A DNA stretch of 64,000 nt from G965207335 sp965222825 (GTDB taxonomy: Bacteria > Pseudomonadota > Gammaproteobacteria > PS1 > Pseudothioglobaceae), in the NCBI GenBank assembly GCA_965222825.1, contig OZ244964.1, forward strand, positions 806,001 through 870,000. The letters run 5' to 3'. Below the pieces are notes generated by a model. It did no database searches. It was not told where the DNA came from and saw nothing but the letters and a program-made list of their open reading frames with translations. A program made the translations under genes and the position numbers. Below are positions 55,226 through 64,000 of the stretch, piece by piece. Positions within the stretch are counted from its first letter, which is position 1, and every line of letters begins with the position of its first letter.

Positions 55226-56656
55226 TTATAGAGGCTGTTTGTTATGCCAATCTGTTTGTTGCTGGAATTTATGGGCTACATTTAGTAGTTTTTGTTCAGC
55301 CCAATAATTACCAATTAATTGTAAGCCAACGGGTAAACTATCTTTAAACCCTGCTGGGATACTAATTGCTGGCAGTCCAGCTAAATTAACCGCAATAGTG
55401 TATATATCTGATAAATACATAGTAATAGGGTCTGATACCTCACCAATACCAAATGCAGTATTAGGCGAAGTAGGTCCTAATATTACATCTACTTCATTGA
55501 AAGCTTGTTTAAAATCCTGTGCTATTAAATGACGCATTTTCTGGGCTTTTAAATAATAGGCGTCATAATAACCAGCAGATAGTGCATAAGTTCCTATCAT
55601 AATACGCCTTTTTACCTCATCACCAAAACCCTCTGACCTAGAACGAAGATATAAATCCTCCAAATCTATGGGATTATCACAACGATAACCATAACGAACA
55701 CCATCAAATCGTGATAAATTAGAAGAGCACTCACAAGGGGCAACAATATAATAAGTAGCAACTGCATATTTGGTGTATGGCAAACTAATTTCTTTAATAG
55801 TTGCACCTAGTTTTTTATATTCTGCTATTGCACTATCAATAATATTGGTAATATTATTGTCTAAATCTTTGCTAAAAAATTCTTTTGCTAAACCTATGGT
55901 TAAACCCGATAATGACTTATCTAAATCTTTGGTGTAATCAGGCACTACTTTATTAACACTAGTTGAGTCCTTATCATCAAAACCAGACATAGCATTTAAT
56001 AATATTGCACAATCCTCTGCGGTTTTTGCCATAGGACCTGCTTGGTCCAAACTAGATGAGAAAGCAATCATACCATAACGAGATATTCTGCCATAAGTAG
56101 GTTTGAGTCCAGTAATACCACACAAACTAGCTGGTTGGCGAATACTACCGCCAGTATCTGTTCCTGTTGCAACTACTGCTAAACCGCCAGCAACAGCAGC
56201 AGCAGAACCACCTGATGAGCCACCTGGCACCTTAGATAAATCCCAGGGGTTTTTAACTACGCCATAATACGATGTTTCATTAGATGAGCCCATAGCAAAC
56301 TCATCCATATTAGTTTTGCCTAACATAACCATATTAGCATTATTTAATTTGGCACTAACTGTGGCATCGTAAGGGGCTATAAAATTATCTAACATTTTTG
56401 AGCCTGCTGTTGTTTTTATACCTTTGGTGCAAAATATATCTTTATGTGCATATGGTATGCCTGTTAATATATTATTATTACCTTTGGCAATTTTTTTATC
56501 CGCTTGTTGTGCTTGTTTAATAGCTAAATTATCATTAACAGTGATAAAAGCATTTAGTTTAGAGTTATTTATTTTAGTTAGATATTCTGTGGTAAGTTCA
56601 ACACTTGATATAGTTTTATTGGCTAAATTTTGTGCTAGCTTTGCTATGGTATCCAT
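55226..56656 (-). CDS. gatA: Glutamyl-tRNA(Gln) amidotransferase subunit A
   Basis: Amidase subunit of GatCAB. The 476 aa protein has the Ser-cisSer-Lys triad: Lys72 in YAHKDIF, the GGSSGGS loop at residues 145-151 and Ser171 in DTGGSIRQPA. Ends TDWHNKQPL. gatC precedes it by 21 bp. Confidence 0.97.
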   Translation of the reverse strand: MDTIAKLAQNLANKTISSVELTTEYLTKINNSKLNAFITVNDNLAIKQAQQADKKIAKGNNNILTGIPYAHKDIFCTKGIKTTAGSKMLDNFIAPYDATVSAKLNNANMVMLGKTNMDEFAMGSSNETSYYGVVKNPWDLSKVPGGSSGGSAAAVAGGLAVVATGTDTGGSIRQPASLCGITGLKPTYGRISRYGMIAFSSSLDQAGPMAKTAEDCAILLNAMSGFDDKDSTSVNKVVPDYTKDLDKSLSGLTIGLAKEFFSKDLDNNITNIIDSAIAEYKKLGATIKEISLPYTKYAVATYYIVAPCECSSNLSRFDGVRYGYRCDNPIDLEDLYLRSRSEGFGDEVKRRIMIGTYALSAGYYDAYYLKAQKMRHLIAQDFKQAFNEVDVILGPTSPNTAFGIGEVSDPITMYLSDIYTIAVNLAGLPAISIPAGFKDSLPVGLQLIGNYWAEQKLLNVAHKFQQQTDWHNKQPL

Positions 56657-56677
56657 ACTAAATTTTACTAGGCAATT

Positions 56678-56965
56678 TTATTCTATTACCGTGGGAACTA
56701 AATACATACCTTGTGCAATGTTAGGAGCTAGGTTTTGTAATAAATCTTTATCATCAACGCTAAATGCAATATCGTCTCTTAATCTTTGGGTCATATTAAG
56801 TGGACTAAACATAGGCTTGATATTATCTGTATTTACTTGCTCTAATTGTGCTACAAATTCTAAAATTTTATTGATTTGTAAAGTTGTGCTATCAATAGCA
56901 CCCTCATCAAACTGTAAACGAGATAAATAGGCTATTTTTACTAATTGTTGATTATTAATTGACAT
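56678..56965 (-). CDS. gatC: Glutamyl-tRNA(Gln) amidotransferase subunit C
   Basis: A 95 aa small subunit stabilising GatA. VKIAYLSRLQFDEGAI, LEFVAQLEQVNTDNIKPMFSPLNMTQRLRDD and MYLVPTVIE fit the family. Second-to-last of the aroB-coiled-coil-gatC-gatA series. Confidence 0.93.
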   Translation of the reverse strand: MSINNQQLVKIAYLSRLQFDEGAIDSTTLQINKILEFVAQLEQVNTDNIKPMFSPLNMTQRLRDDIAFSVDDKDLLQNLAPNIAQGMYLVPTVIE

Positions 56966-56976
56966 ATAAAAAAATA

Positions 56977-57618
56977 CTAAAATGGCATAAAGCTCATAGT
57001 TCTATCAAAATTATAAGTCATATTACCAACATTATTATTGATATTATTCATAGATTTTTCTAACTGCAACAATATAGAATTCATCGCTTGCATATTTTTT
57101 AACATCGGAGATAGTGTTTTAATATTTAAACTAATATTAGCTACACTTTTATCTATTGATTTTAGATGATAAGATGTATTTTTAGTTATTTTAGCCAAAT
57201 CTTTTTGTATAAAAACAAGTATAGTATTCATTGAACTAACTTCTATTGTCATAGTATTTATATTATTAGCCAAAGAATTAACACTTTGTGCCATAACTGA
57301 CATATGACTAGACATTTGTGGGTCCATAGCATCAGCTAGCCTACGCATATCTTGTGTTATTGAGTAAATTATGATATAGCCAAGAATTGCCATTATGGAG
57401 AATATAACCAAGGCTGGAATAAAAAATTTCTCCCACTTTCTTTCGTTTTGTTTATCTAGTCTATCAACTAACCTCTCAATAGTTTCTTTGTTAAATTTTA
57501 GACTCTCTAAATTATTCTTTTTATATAATTTTTCAGCAACTTTTTTACTAACTACTACTCCTTCGTCTTTGTCATTTTTATTGTCTGTTTTTTTGTTATT
57601 ATTTTTATCTTCTGCCAT
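56977..57618 (-). CDS. Membrane-anchored coiled-coil protein of unknown function
   Basis: A 213 aa protein: acidic/basic cytosolic N-terminus (residues 1-65), one membrane helix at about 67-88, then a long coiled coil of SxxxN-type heptads (MSVMAQSVNSLANNINTMTI onwards) ending in MTYNFDRTMSFMPF. The shape resembles chemoreceptor-like or Tol-type coiled coils but no named domain is recognised. It lies 13 bp after aroB in the same direction. Confidence 0.55.
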   Translation of the reverse strand: MAEDKNNNKKTDNKNDKDEGVVVSKKVAEKLYKKNNLESLKFNKETIERLVDRLDKQNERKWEKFFIPALVIFSIMAILGYIIIYSITQDMRRLADAMDPQMSSHMSVMAQSVNSLANNINTMTIEVSSMNTILVFIQKDLAKITKNTSYHLKSIDKSVANISLNIKTLSPMLKNMQAMNSILLQLEKSMNNINNNVGNMTYNFDRTMSFMPF

Positions 57619-57631
57619 AATTATGCCTTGG

Positions 57632-58711
57632 TTATGTCATGTAGTCACTAATAAGTTTTTTTAGCAATGCACCACTATAATTACTACTAATAAAAGCATT
57701 ACCTAGTGATTTTAATAGTATTAAATTAATAACTCCATTTTTGACTTTTTTATCTATTGACATAACAGAGTTAAATTTTTTATAGGGTATTTTATGCTTA
57801 ATTGCTACTGGTAATTTAACTTTTTGTAAAATTGCTATAATTCTTTTTAAATCACTAGCAGATAATAAACCCATACGCATTGACAAATCACTCGCCATTA
57901 CCATACCTATTGCAATAGCCTCGCCGTGTAAATATTTACCATATCCCAAAGAATTTTCAATAGCATGCCCAAAAGTATGCCCTAAATTTAATAAAGCCCT
58001 AGTGCCTTTCTCTAACTCATCTTGTGCTACTATCTGGGCTTTTTTCTCACAAGACTTATAAATGATGTGTGTTAGAATATCTTTATCCCGTGCCATAATT
58101 TTAGTAATATTATTTTCTAAGGATGCTAAAAAATCTATATCGCCTAATAAAGCATATTTAATAATTTCTGCCATACCAGCACTATACTGTCTATCGTCTA
58201 AGGTATTTAGGGTGTCTGTATCAATAATAACGCATTTAGGTTGATAAAAAGCCCCAATCATATTTTTAGCTAGTGGATGATTAACTCCTGTTTTACCTCC
58301 TACTGATGAGTCCACTTGTGCTAGTAATGTGGTTGGTATTTGTAAAAAATTTACCCCTCTTTGATAACAAGCAGCTGCAAAACCAGCACTATCGCCTATT
58401 ACTCCACCGCCTAGTGCCACTAAAGTAGAGCTTCTGTTAAATTTCAAACTTAGTAATTGCTGCCAAATAACCTCTACTTGTGCTAGTGTTTTATATCGCT
58501 CACCATCTGGTAAGATACAAGTTTTAACCTCATAATTAGCAAATAACTCCAATACTTTATCTAAATAAAGTGCTGCGATAGTAGTATTAGTTACTATCAT
58601 TACTTGACTATCTACAATAAAATCTCCTAACAAATTTTTATTTGCCAACAAACCACTACCAATAATAATAGGGTAAGATTTTTCACCAAGGTTTAGGGTT
58701 AGGGTTTTCAT
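57632..58711 (-). CDS. aroB: 3-dehydroquinate synthase
   Basis: Second step of the shikimate pathway. The 359 aa protein has LPDGERYKTLAQVEVIW, ALGGGVIGDSAGFAAACYQRG, PTTLLAQVDSSVGGKTGVNH and RALLNLGHTFGHAIE with the zinc ligands. Upstream partner aroK is not in the window. Confidence 0.96.
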   Translation of the reverse strand: MKTLTLNLGEKSYPIIIGSGLLANKNLLGDFIVDSQVMIVTNTTIAALYLDKVLELFANYEVKTCILPDGERYKTLAQVEVIWQQLLSLKFNRSSTLVALGGGVIGDSAGFAAACYQRGVNFLQIPTTLLAQVDSSVGGKTGVNHPLAKNMIGAFYQPKCVIIDTDTLNTLDDRQYSAGMAEIIKYALLGDIDFLASLENNITKIMARDKDILTHIIYKSCEKKAQIVAQDELEKGTRALLNLGHTFGHAIENSLGYGKYLHGEAIAIGMVMASDLSMRMGLLSASDLKRIIAILQKVKLPVAIKHKIPYKKFNSVMSIDKKVKNGVINLILLKSLGNAFISSNYSGALLKKLISDYMT

Positions 58712-58764
58712 TTGTTATTTTTTTATTGATTAATTAACTTATTTTTATATATTTCATTATTGCA

Positions 58765-59028
58765 CTATTTAACAAGATAAATATTACCAATTTTATTTTC
58801 TTTTTCATCACAGTGAATCTCAAAAACCTCTTGTTTACTATTAACCACTCTAGTTGTTATAAATACTCTATCATTTGTGTGTTCTTTGTAATCTTTATGG
58901 TAAATTTCTTGGCATTTTAATGAGCCAGTTATTTTGTAAATTCCTATTTTTGCCTGTTTATGAAAGTTTTTATAGACTTTTTAAAAGCCTTTTAGTTTTA
59001 TTGTTATTAATTGAATATGTTGTGCCAT
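58765..59028 (-). pseudogene. Small RM-operon gene interrupted by an in-frame stop
   Basis: The frame starts ATG 59028, overlapping the nuclease stop as TAATG, reads MAQHIQLITIKLKGF, then TAA, and continues in the same frame with KVYKNFHKQAKIGIYKITGS and about 70 protein-like residues to TAG at 58765. Without the stop it would be 87 aa. No alternative start follows the TAA within the first residues. It is most likely a recent nonsense mutation or a sequencing error in ...TTTTAAAAA.... The gap 58.7-59.03 kb holds only this. Confidence 0.55.
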
Positions 59029-60158
59029 TATTTATATAAATATGTTTTTTTAAAATGTTCGTAACTACCAACTTTAGCAAAATTTATTTCAAAAATTAAA
59101 TTATCAATCTTATCAATTCTAACAGAATCAATGCCCAGTAATGCTAATCTTGTATAAGTTAAAAGTTCTTCTTCTTTAAGACCTAATACATCTCTTAAAA
59201 TCCACTGCCCTAATTCTCTATTAGAATATGACATTAAAGCCTTGTTACTATCTTGGCAAACTTTAGATTGCATTATATTTCCATTAGGTAGTTTTAATGA
59301 AAAAGGTGTGTTTCTACTTGGGAAAAAATTTGGTAATTTTTTATGTATATCTACTGGAATGGGTATATAAACTTCATTTTCATGCCTTATTCTACCTCCT
59401 GCATTCCATTGATTAAGCCCACTTTTTTCAAATACTTGCATATTTTTACCATATAAAGGTAAATAAATAGTTTGCTTAATTCTTGTATCTGTTAAAAGTA
59501 TAGCTTCCTTTTCCCTTTGAGAAAAACACTCTTCTAAGATTCGTATAGGGTCTTGTAAAATATTAATATCAAATTCTTGTATTGTTGAATTGGTTACAAA
59601 TCTTTTTAATAGTGTGCTTTTTGAAAGAGAAAAAGAATACTCATTAATATTGTCATTAAACACAATTGTATTTTTCTTACGCTTAATATCTTGAATATTG
59701 CTAATATTTACCTTATCCATCTTACTTTCAAATATTCTAAATTTTCCTGCTTCTCGTAAAATACAATGATAAATAGAATTGTTAATTTGATGAGTTTGTT
59801 CAGTAAATTGGATTCTTATATTTCTTAGTTCTGAAATTTTTATGATGAGTTTTACATTGTTTAAATTTATATATAAATCCCTATTATTGTTAAATTCTGC
59901 AACTTTTTGAAAAGTTTTATTATTGTTTGCTAAAAATGTTTTTAAACCTATACCAATATTTCCTTTTTTAGCATCCGATGATACATCACTCCTTGATAAA
60001 TCATCTGCATCAAATGCCCTACAAAATAGTCTTTCAGCAATTCTATAATAAAGATATGGTGTTTTTGAGTCTGAATACAGATTTGATAAAGAGCCAACTA
60101 TTTTTAGAAAATGTTGATATTCTTCCTGTTGATATTGTGATTGGTTTTTAAAAAACAT
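59028..60158 (-). CDS. Probable type II restriction endonuclease partner
   Basis: A 376 aa protein 3 bp after the RadC-methyltransferase gene. The early segment PYLYYRIAERLFCRAFDADDLSRSDVSSDAKKGNIGIGLKTF with several Asp/Lys is consistent with a nuclease core, but no family is assigned. The later part (NQWNAGGRIRHENEVYIPIP, LPNGNIMQSKVCQD) looks like a DNA-binding domain. Its role is inferred chiefly from linkage to a cognate-type methyltransferase. Confidence 0.6.
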   Translation of the reverse strand: MFFKNQSQYQQEEYQHFLKIVGSLSNLYSDSKTPYLYYRIAERLFCRAFDADDLSRSDVSSDAKKGNIGIGLKTFLANNNKTFQKVAEFNNNRDLYINLNNVKLIIKISELRNIRIQFTEQTHQINNSIYHCILREAGKFRIFESKMDKVNISNIQDIKRKKNTIVFNDNINEYSFSLSKSTLLKRFVTNSTIQEFDINILQDPIRILEECFSQREKEAILLTDTRIKQTIYLPLYGKNMQVFEKSGLNQWNAGGRIRHENEVYIPIPVDIHKKLPNFFPSRNTPFSLKLPNGNIMQSKVCQDSNKALMSYSNRELGQWILRDVLGLKEEELLTYTRLALLGIDSVRIDKIDNLIFEINFAKVGSYEHFKKTYLYK

Positions 60159-60161
60159 TAG

Positions 60162-61874
60162 TCAAACCTCCAAGGCTAAAATAATATTATTTATAATTTT
60201 TTCCACTAAAGGAACACAAACAGAATTACCAAACTGCTTATATAAATTTGAATCTGTTATATTAGGTAGTTTGTAATTTTTTGGGTATCCTTGAAAGTTA
60301 GCACATTCTTTAGGTGTTAACTTTCTAATACCTTTTTCATCAAAAACAATAGGCACATTATGTCCACCCATTCCCATATTAGCTGTTAGAGTTGGACAAA
60401 CATTACTTTTATTTTCTCGTACATACTTTCTACGCCACTGATAAATGGTATCTTTTTTTACCACATTATCTTTTAATTTTTGATATAAAGGTTTTCCATT
60501 ATAATAGTATTGTTCTTTTACTGTTTTTTCTAAACAACTACGAATAGTTTTCTTAAGTTTTATTTTTTCAGGAAATGTAAAATTATTAAATGCTTTTTGC
60601 TTTAAAAAACCAACAATAAATATTCTTTCTCTATTTTGAGGTATATTGCCATATTCCATAGCGTTTAAAACATTATCAGTAACTTTATAGTTTAATTTTT
60701 GTAACTCATTATAAATAATTTTTATAGTATTACCTTTGTCGTGTGTTTTAAGATTTTTAACATTCTCAAGAATAATAACACTTGGTTTTTTTTCTTTGAG
60801 AATTCTAATTATATCAAAAAATAAATTTCCTCTACCATTTTCATCATCAAATCCTTTTCTATACCCTGCTATTGAAAATGGCTGACAAGGAAAACCTGCA
60901 AATAAAAAATCAAAATTAGGTATGTCTTTTGCATCAATTTTAGTAATATCACCGGCAAAATTGCCTGAATAAAATAAATCTTTGTTGTGACTCAAAAAGT
61001 TTACTTCGTAGGTTTTGCGTGCCTGTTCGTCAAATTCGCTAGCAAAAACACACCTTCCACCTAAGTTTGAGGCTGCTAAATGGAAACCACCAATCCCTGC
61101 AAATAAATCAATAAAAGTAAATTTTGGTTTATTGTTTTTAGTTTTATAAATAACCTTCTCAACTTCCAACAAATCAAACAAGCCTATTTGAAAGCCCTCT
61201 GCTATGTAATCTACACTACCATTGTTTTTTAATTGCTGATAAAAACTATAATATCCGTCTCTGGCAATAATTATAAAATCAAGCACAGGAATACCCATAA
61301 TATTACCTGCTTGTGATATTTTTTTAACAATTTCTTTATCTTTATTGCTTGGGTTTGGCTTACCACTTGGATGGTTATGAACTAGGATAATACTAGCAGC
61401 ATTATTTTTTAGGGCTTCGCTAAAAACTTCTCTTGGGTGGATTAGGCTTTTATCTAGTAAGCCAATACTCAGGGTTTCTTGTTTTATTAGTGCATTTCTA
61501 GCGTCTAAATACTCTTTTTTCTTAGATTTTAAATAATAGGTTAGCGTTAAAACCTCATTGTAGTTTTTAATAATTAGTTCGTGGGTATTTTGTTCCTTGT
61601 AAAACCTTTTAACCAAAGCAATAGCAGAATAAATCTGTAAGGCTTTTGCCACTCCAATTCCTTTAATAGTTAATAAATCATTAATACTAGTAGTTAAAAA
61701 ATCTTTGCTAAATTTTCTTATTATAGTTTTTGACAGTTCTGAAACATTTACCCCCTTAATACCACTACCTAATAATATAGCTAATAAATTACTTTTTGAT
61801 AGAGCATTACTACCTTTTTGAAGTAGTTTTTCTCTTGGTCTATCAACACTTGGAATGTCTTTTATTTTTGGCAC
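60162..61874 (-). CDS. RadC-DNA cytosine methyltransferase fusion
   Basis: A 570 aa protein. Residues 1-225 are a complete RadC: N-terminal DRPREKLLQKGSNALSKSNLLA, helix-hairpin-helix LLTIKGIGVAKALQI and the JAMM/MPN motif HNHPSG (166-171) with Asp179. Residues 252-570 are a complete m5C methyltransferase: FIDLFAGIGGFHLA, GFPCQPFS (Cys330), ENVKNL, QNRERIF and FGNSVCVPLVEKI. No Met lies in the linker, so the two halves are one chain. It opens an operon with the nuclease and a broken small gene. Confidence 0.9.
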   Translation of the reverse strand: MPKIKDIPSVDRPREKLLQKGSNALSKSNLLAILLGSGIKGVNVSELSKTIIRKFSKDFLTTSINDLLTIKGIGVAKALQIYSAIALVKRFYKEQNTHELIIKNYNEVLTLTYYLKSKKKEYLDARNALIKQETLSIGLLDKSLIHPREVFSEALKNNAASIILVHNHPSGKPNPSNKDKEIVKKISQAGNIMGIPVLDFIIIARDGYYSFYQQLKNNGSVDYIAEGFQIGLFDLLEVEKVIYKTKNNKPKFTFIDLFAGIGGFHLAASNLGGRCVFASEFDEQARKTYEVNFLSHNKDLFYSGNFAGDITKIDAKDIPNFDFLFAGFPCQPFSIAGYRKGFDDENGRGNLFFDIIRILKEKKPSVIILENVKNLKTHDKGNTIKIIYNELQKLNYKVTDNVLNAMEYGNIPQNRERIFIVGFLKQKAFNNFTFPEKIKLKKTIRSCLEKTVKEQYYYNGKPLYQKLKDNVVKKDTIYQWRRKYVRENKSNVCPTLTANMGMGGHNVPIVFDEKGIRKLTPKECANFQGYPKNYKLPNITDSNLYKQFGNSVCVPLVEKIINNIILALEV

Positions 61875-61919
61875 TATGTTTTAAAATTACTTTTTTTGTT
61901 ATTATAACAAATTAAAATA

Positions 61920-64000
61920 CTAACAAAACTTCCTAACCTCGCCACTACCTACAACATTATCATAGCACCTATTACATAATTCTGGGTGGTTTTTATGTTT
62001 GCCTACTGTATTATTATAATGCCAACAACGAGTGCATTTTTTAGCATTAGATTTACTAACTTTAAAACTAATGTCTTTGTCAATATCAATACTATCGTTT
62101 GGTTTATCTGCTAAGTTGTATAATTGTGTGCTAGAGGTAATAAAAATAAATTTTAATTCATCAGCAAATGATTGTAATAATGAATAATAATGATCATTGC
62201 AATAAAAATCAATACTTACTTCAAGTGATGAGCCAATAATTTTATTACTACGAAGAGTCTCTATTGCTTTACGAATATTAGGGCTTATTTTTTCTTGTAT
62301 TACATAAAATTTATTAGTAGTAGTTAATGCAGTTTTGCTATCTTTCATATAGTCTGTAAAACCAGTATAGTATTTATTTTTTATAAAAATACTTTTACCA
62401 TCAGCATCTGGCATATATTGTAATGCCTCTTCTGCACTAAAACTTAAAATAGGGGCTATCCACCTAAGCATTGCTTGAGATATGTGGTATAAGGCACTCT
62501 GAGCTGAACGCCTTGCTAGTGAGTTTTTTTTACAAGTATATTGTCTATCTTTGATAATATCTAAATAAAAACTTCCTAAATCATTAGTGCAAAAAATTAA
62601 AATGTGTTTAACAATATTATGAAATTCGTATTTTTTATAATAATCTATAATTTGCTCTTGAAAAACACAAGCTTTGCTAACAATCCAACTATCTAAATCT
62701 AGCATTTTATCAACACTTAATAGGTGCTTAGACGGGGTAAAATCATGCATATTAGCGAGCATAAAACGCATAGTATTACGAATACGCCTATAACTATCAC
62801 TGGTATTTTTTAAGATATTATTAGAGACTGTCATCTCATTTGTATAATCACTACTTGCCACCCAAAGCCTTAAAATATCAGCACCAAATTCATTTATAAC
62901 TTTTTGTGGTGATATTACATTACCTAGTGATTTTGACATTTTTTTACCCACCTCATCAACGGTAAAACCATGCGTTAATACTTGCTTATAAGGCAGTTTA
63001 CCATCAATAGCAATAGATGATAAAAGACTTGATTGAAACCAACCCCTGTGTTGGTCTGAACCCTCTAAATATAAATCAGCCTGCTCTGTTAGTTCGCTTC
63101 TATTTTTCAAAACAGCAAAATGACTAACACCAGAGTCAAACCAAACATCTAGGGTATCAGTAATTTTTGTATAATTGCTGGCATCTTTACCTAGTAATTG
63201 CTCTGCCTCTAATTTAAACCACGCTTCAATACCTGATTTTTCAATTAATTTGGCAACTTTTTCTACTAATTCTACGGTATTTTTAGCTAATTTTCCGGTT
63301 TTTTTATTAACAAATAGAGTAATGGGAACTCCCCATGCTCTTTGTCTAGATATACACCAATCTGGGCGATTTTCTACCATAAGTTTAATGCGTTTTTGCC
63401 CCCATTGCGGTAGCCATTTAACTTTTTTAATACCTGCTAATGCCTTATTTCTCAAATATTTTTCATCCATAGTAATAAACCACTGCGGTGTAGTACGAAA
63501 AATAACTGCTGATTTGTGTCGCCAACAATGAGGATAACTATGGACTATACTATGGCTATGCAATAAAGTGTTATTTTGTTTTAAAATCTCAATAACAGAT
63601 TGGTTAGCTTTAAAAACAAATTGCCCAGCAAAAAATTTTACATCATCAAAAAACACCCCTCTATCATTTACTGGATTAATAACTGCTAGTTTATATTTTA
63701 GACCTACTAAATAATCATCTAAGCCGTGAGCTGGTGCGATATGCACTGCCCCTGTGCCTGCTTCACTACTAACATGTTCGCCCAAAATAATTGGCACTTG
63801 TTTATCATAAAATGGGTGTTGTAATAATTGCTTTTCTAGTGATTTTCCAAGTATGTTTATTTTTTTAGTTTGCACTAAGTTTAACTCTGTTAAATCTATA
63901 ATACTTTGGCTTAAATCATCAGCAAGCAATAAATATTCATCTGGGGTTTCTAATAAAACATAACTTAGTTTAGCACTCAATGCCACAGCTTCATTAGCAG
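61920..64000 (-). CDS. ileS: Isoleucyl-tRNA synthetase (partial; N-terminus off the window)
   Basis: The frame stays open to the window edge (693 codons seen), so the apparent GTG start at 63986 is internal. Features: the editing domain with TGAVHIAPAHG, DVWFDSGVSH, KKMSKSLGN, and the C-terminal zinc finger with CTRCW and CNRCYD before VGSGEVRKFC, as in E. coli-type IleS. About 240 N-terminal residues, including HIGH, are missing here. The RadC-fusion gene follows 45 bp later on the same strand. Confidence 0.96.
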   Translation of the reverse strand, partial: ANEAVALSAKLSYVLLETPDEYLLLADDLSQSIIDLTELNLVQTKKINILGKSLEKQLLQHPFYDKQVPIILGEHVSSEAGTGAVHIAPAHGLDDYLVGLKYKLAVINPVNDRGVFFDDVKFFAGQFVFKANQSVIEILKQNNTLLHSHSIVHSYPHCWRHKSAVIFRTTPQWFITMDEKYLRNKALAGIKKVKWLPQWGQKRIKLMVENRPDWCISRQRAWGVPITLFVNKKTGKLAKNTVELVEKVAKLIEKSGIEAWFKLEAEQLLGKDASNYTKITDTLDVWFDSGVSHFAVLKNRSELTEQADLYLEGSDQHRGWFQSSLLSSIAIDGKLPYKQVLTHGFTVDEVGKKMSKSLGNVISPQKVINEFGADILRLWVASSDYTNEMTVSNNILKNTSDSYRRIRNTMRFMLANMHDFTPSKHLLSVDKMLDLDSWIVSKACVFQEQIIDYYKKYEFHNIVKHILIFCTNDLGSFYLDIIKDRQYTCKKNSLARRSAQSALYHISQAMLRWIAPILSFSAEEALQYMPDADGKSIFIKNKYYTGFTDYMKDSKTALTTTNKFYVIQEKISPNIRKAIETLRSNKIIGSSLEVSIDFYCNDHYYSLLQSFADELKFIFITSSTQLYNLADKPNDSIDIDKDISFKVSKSNAKKCTRCWHYNNTVGKHKNHPELCNRCYDNVVGSGEVRKFC

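Noticed and set aside
58765..59028. Programmed stop-codon recoding in the small RM gene
   Set aside because: Both halves are in the same frame, so frameshifting is not needed, and no recoding structure was seen; a nonsense mutation or read error is simpler.

Overview
The window is a strongly AT-rich bacterial chromosome segment carrying mostly ordinary housekeeping genes. Several gene sets point to Gammaproteobacteria: grpE divergent from nadK-recN, a small coiled-coil gene next to zapA, rsxE, cmoB, bioC, prfC, tpm, pmbA, argB, and a ypjD-like gene divergent from ffh. Very low GC, compact overlapping operons and small intergenic repeats suggest a host-associated or streamlined lineage. Restriction-modification (RM) genes, toxin-antitoxin genes and transposon-like repeats show that it still exchanges DNA. 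No rRNA, tRNA or CRISPR array was recognised. Family assignments come from sequence motifs and memory of the families; no database search was run.

Layout. 1-6.8 kb: partial lptG, guaA-tadA, a zeta-like kinase with a small partner, an M50 protease, argJ and an iron-type binding protein. 7-17 kb: prfC, rsxE, prmC, uvrA, frr, cmoB, a ZapB-like/zapA pair and bioC. 17.5-24.7 kb: rpsB-tsf, then cdsA-dxr-M23 peptidase-O-antigen ligase-like gene. 24.7-34 kb: DUF302 gene, gshB, a cluster of three RiPP (ribosomally made, modified peptide) precursor-like genes behind a heptanucleotide tandem repeat, a tpm-transglycosylase-Rieske-TrpD2-like operon, and recN/nadK/grpE. 34-42.4 kb: tiny membrane ORFs, an unrecognised gene, ffh, a ypjD-like gene, a one-polypeptide RM protein, a UbiH-family gene and pmbA. 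42.5-53 kb: argB, corC, a SLC13 permease, truA/birA, cysS, an orphan gene between direct repeats, peroxiredoxin-rubredoxin-leuB and a DUF4396-like gene. 53-64 kb: aroB-coiled-coil-gatC-gatA-toxin/antitoxin-gatB, a second RM operon whose methyltransferase is fused to RadC, and partial ileS.

The most interesting feature is at 26.5-27.9 kb. Three tandem genes encode proteins with nitrile-hydratase-like leader peptides (NHLP type) followed by Cys-free Gly/Thr/Ser cores with a GT-hydrophobic triplet periodicity and a shared S-x-S-T-x-G-S block. They sit behind 16 perfect-length heptamers and a promoter-like site, and end in a strong hairpin. No modifying enzyme or exporter is nearby. The cores recall the Cys-free, Gly/Ala/Val/Thr-rich cores of proteusins such as polytheonamide, but a structural repeat protein is an alternative. 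Next in interest are two unusual DNA methyltransferase fusions: an M.-R. protein with a HinP1I-like nuclease half, and a RadC-methyltransferase.

At least four families of short non-coding repeats are scattered between genes. Two look like miniature inverted-repeat elements, one is a roughly 60 bp hairpin, and one forms direct repeats around an orphan gene.
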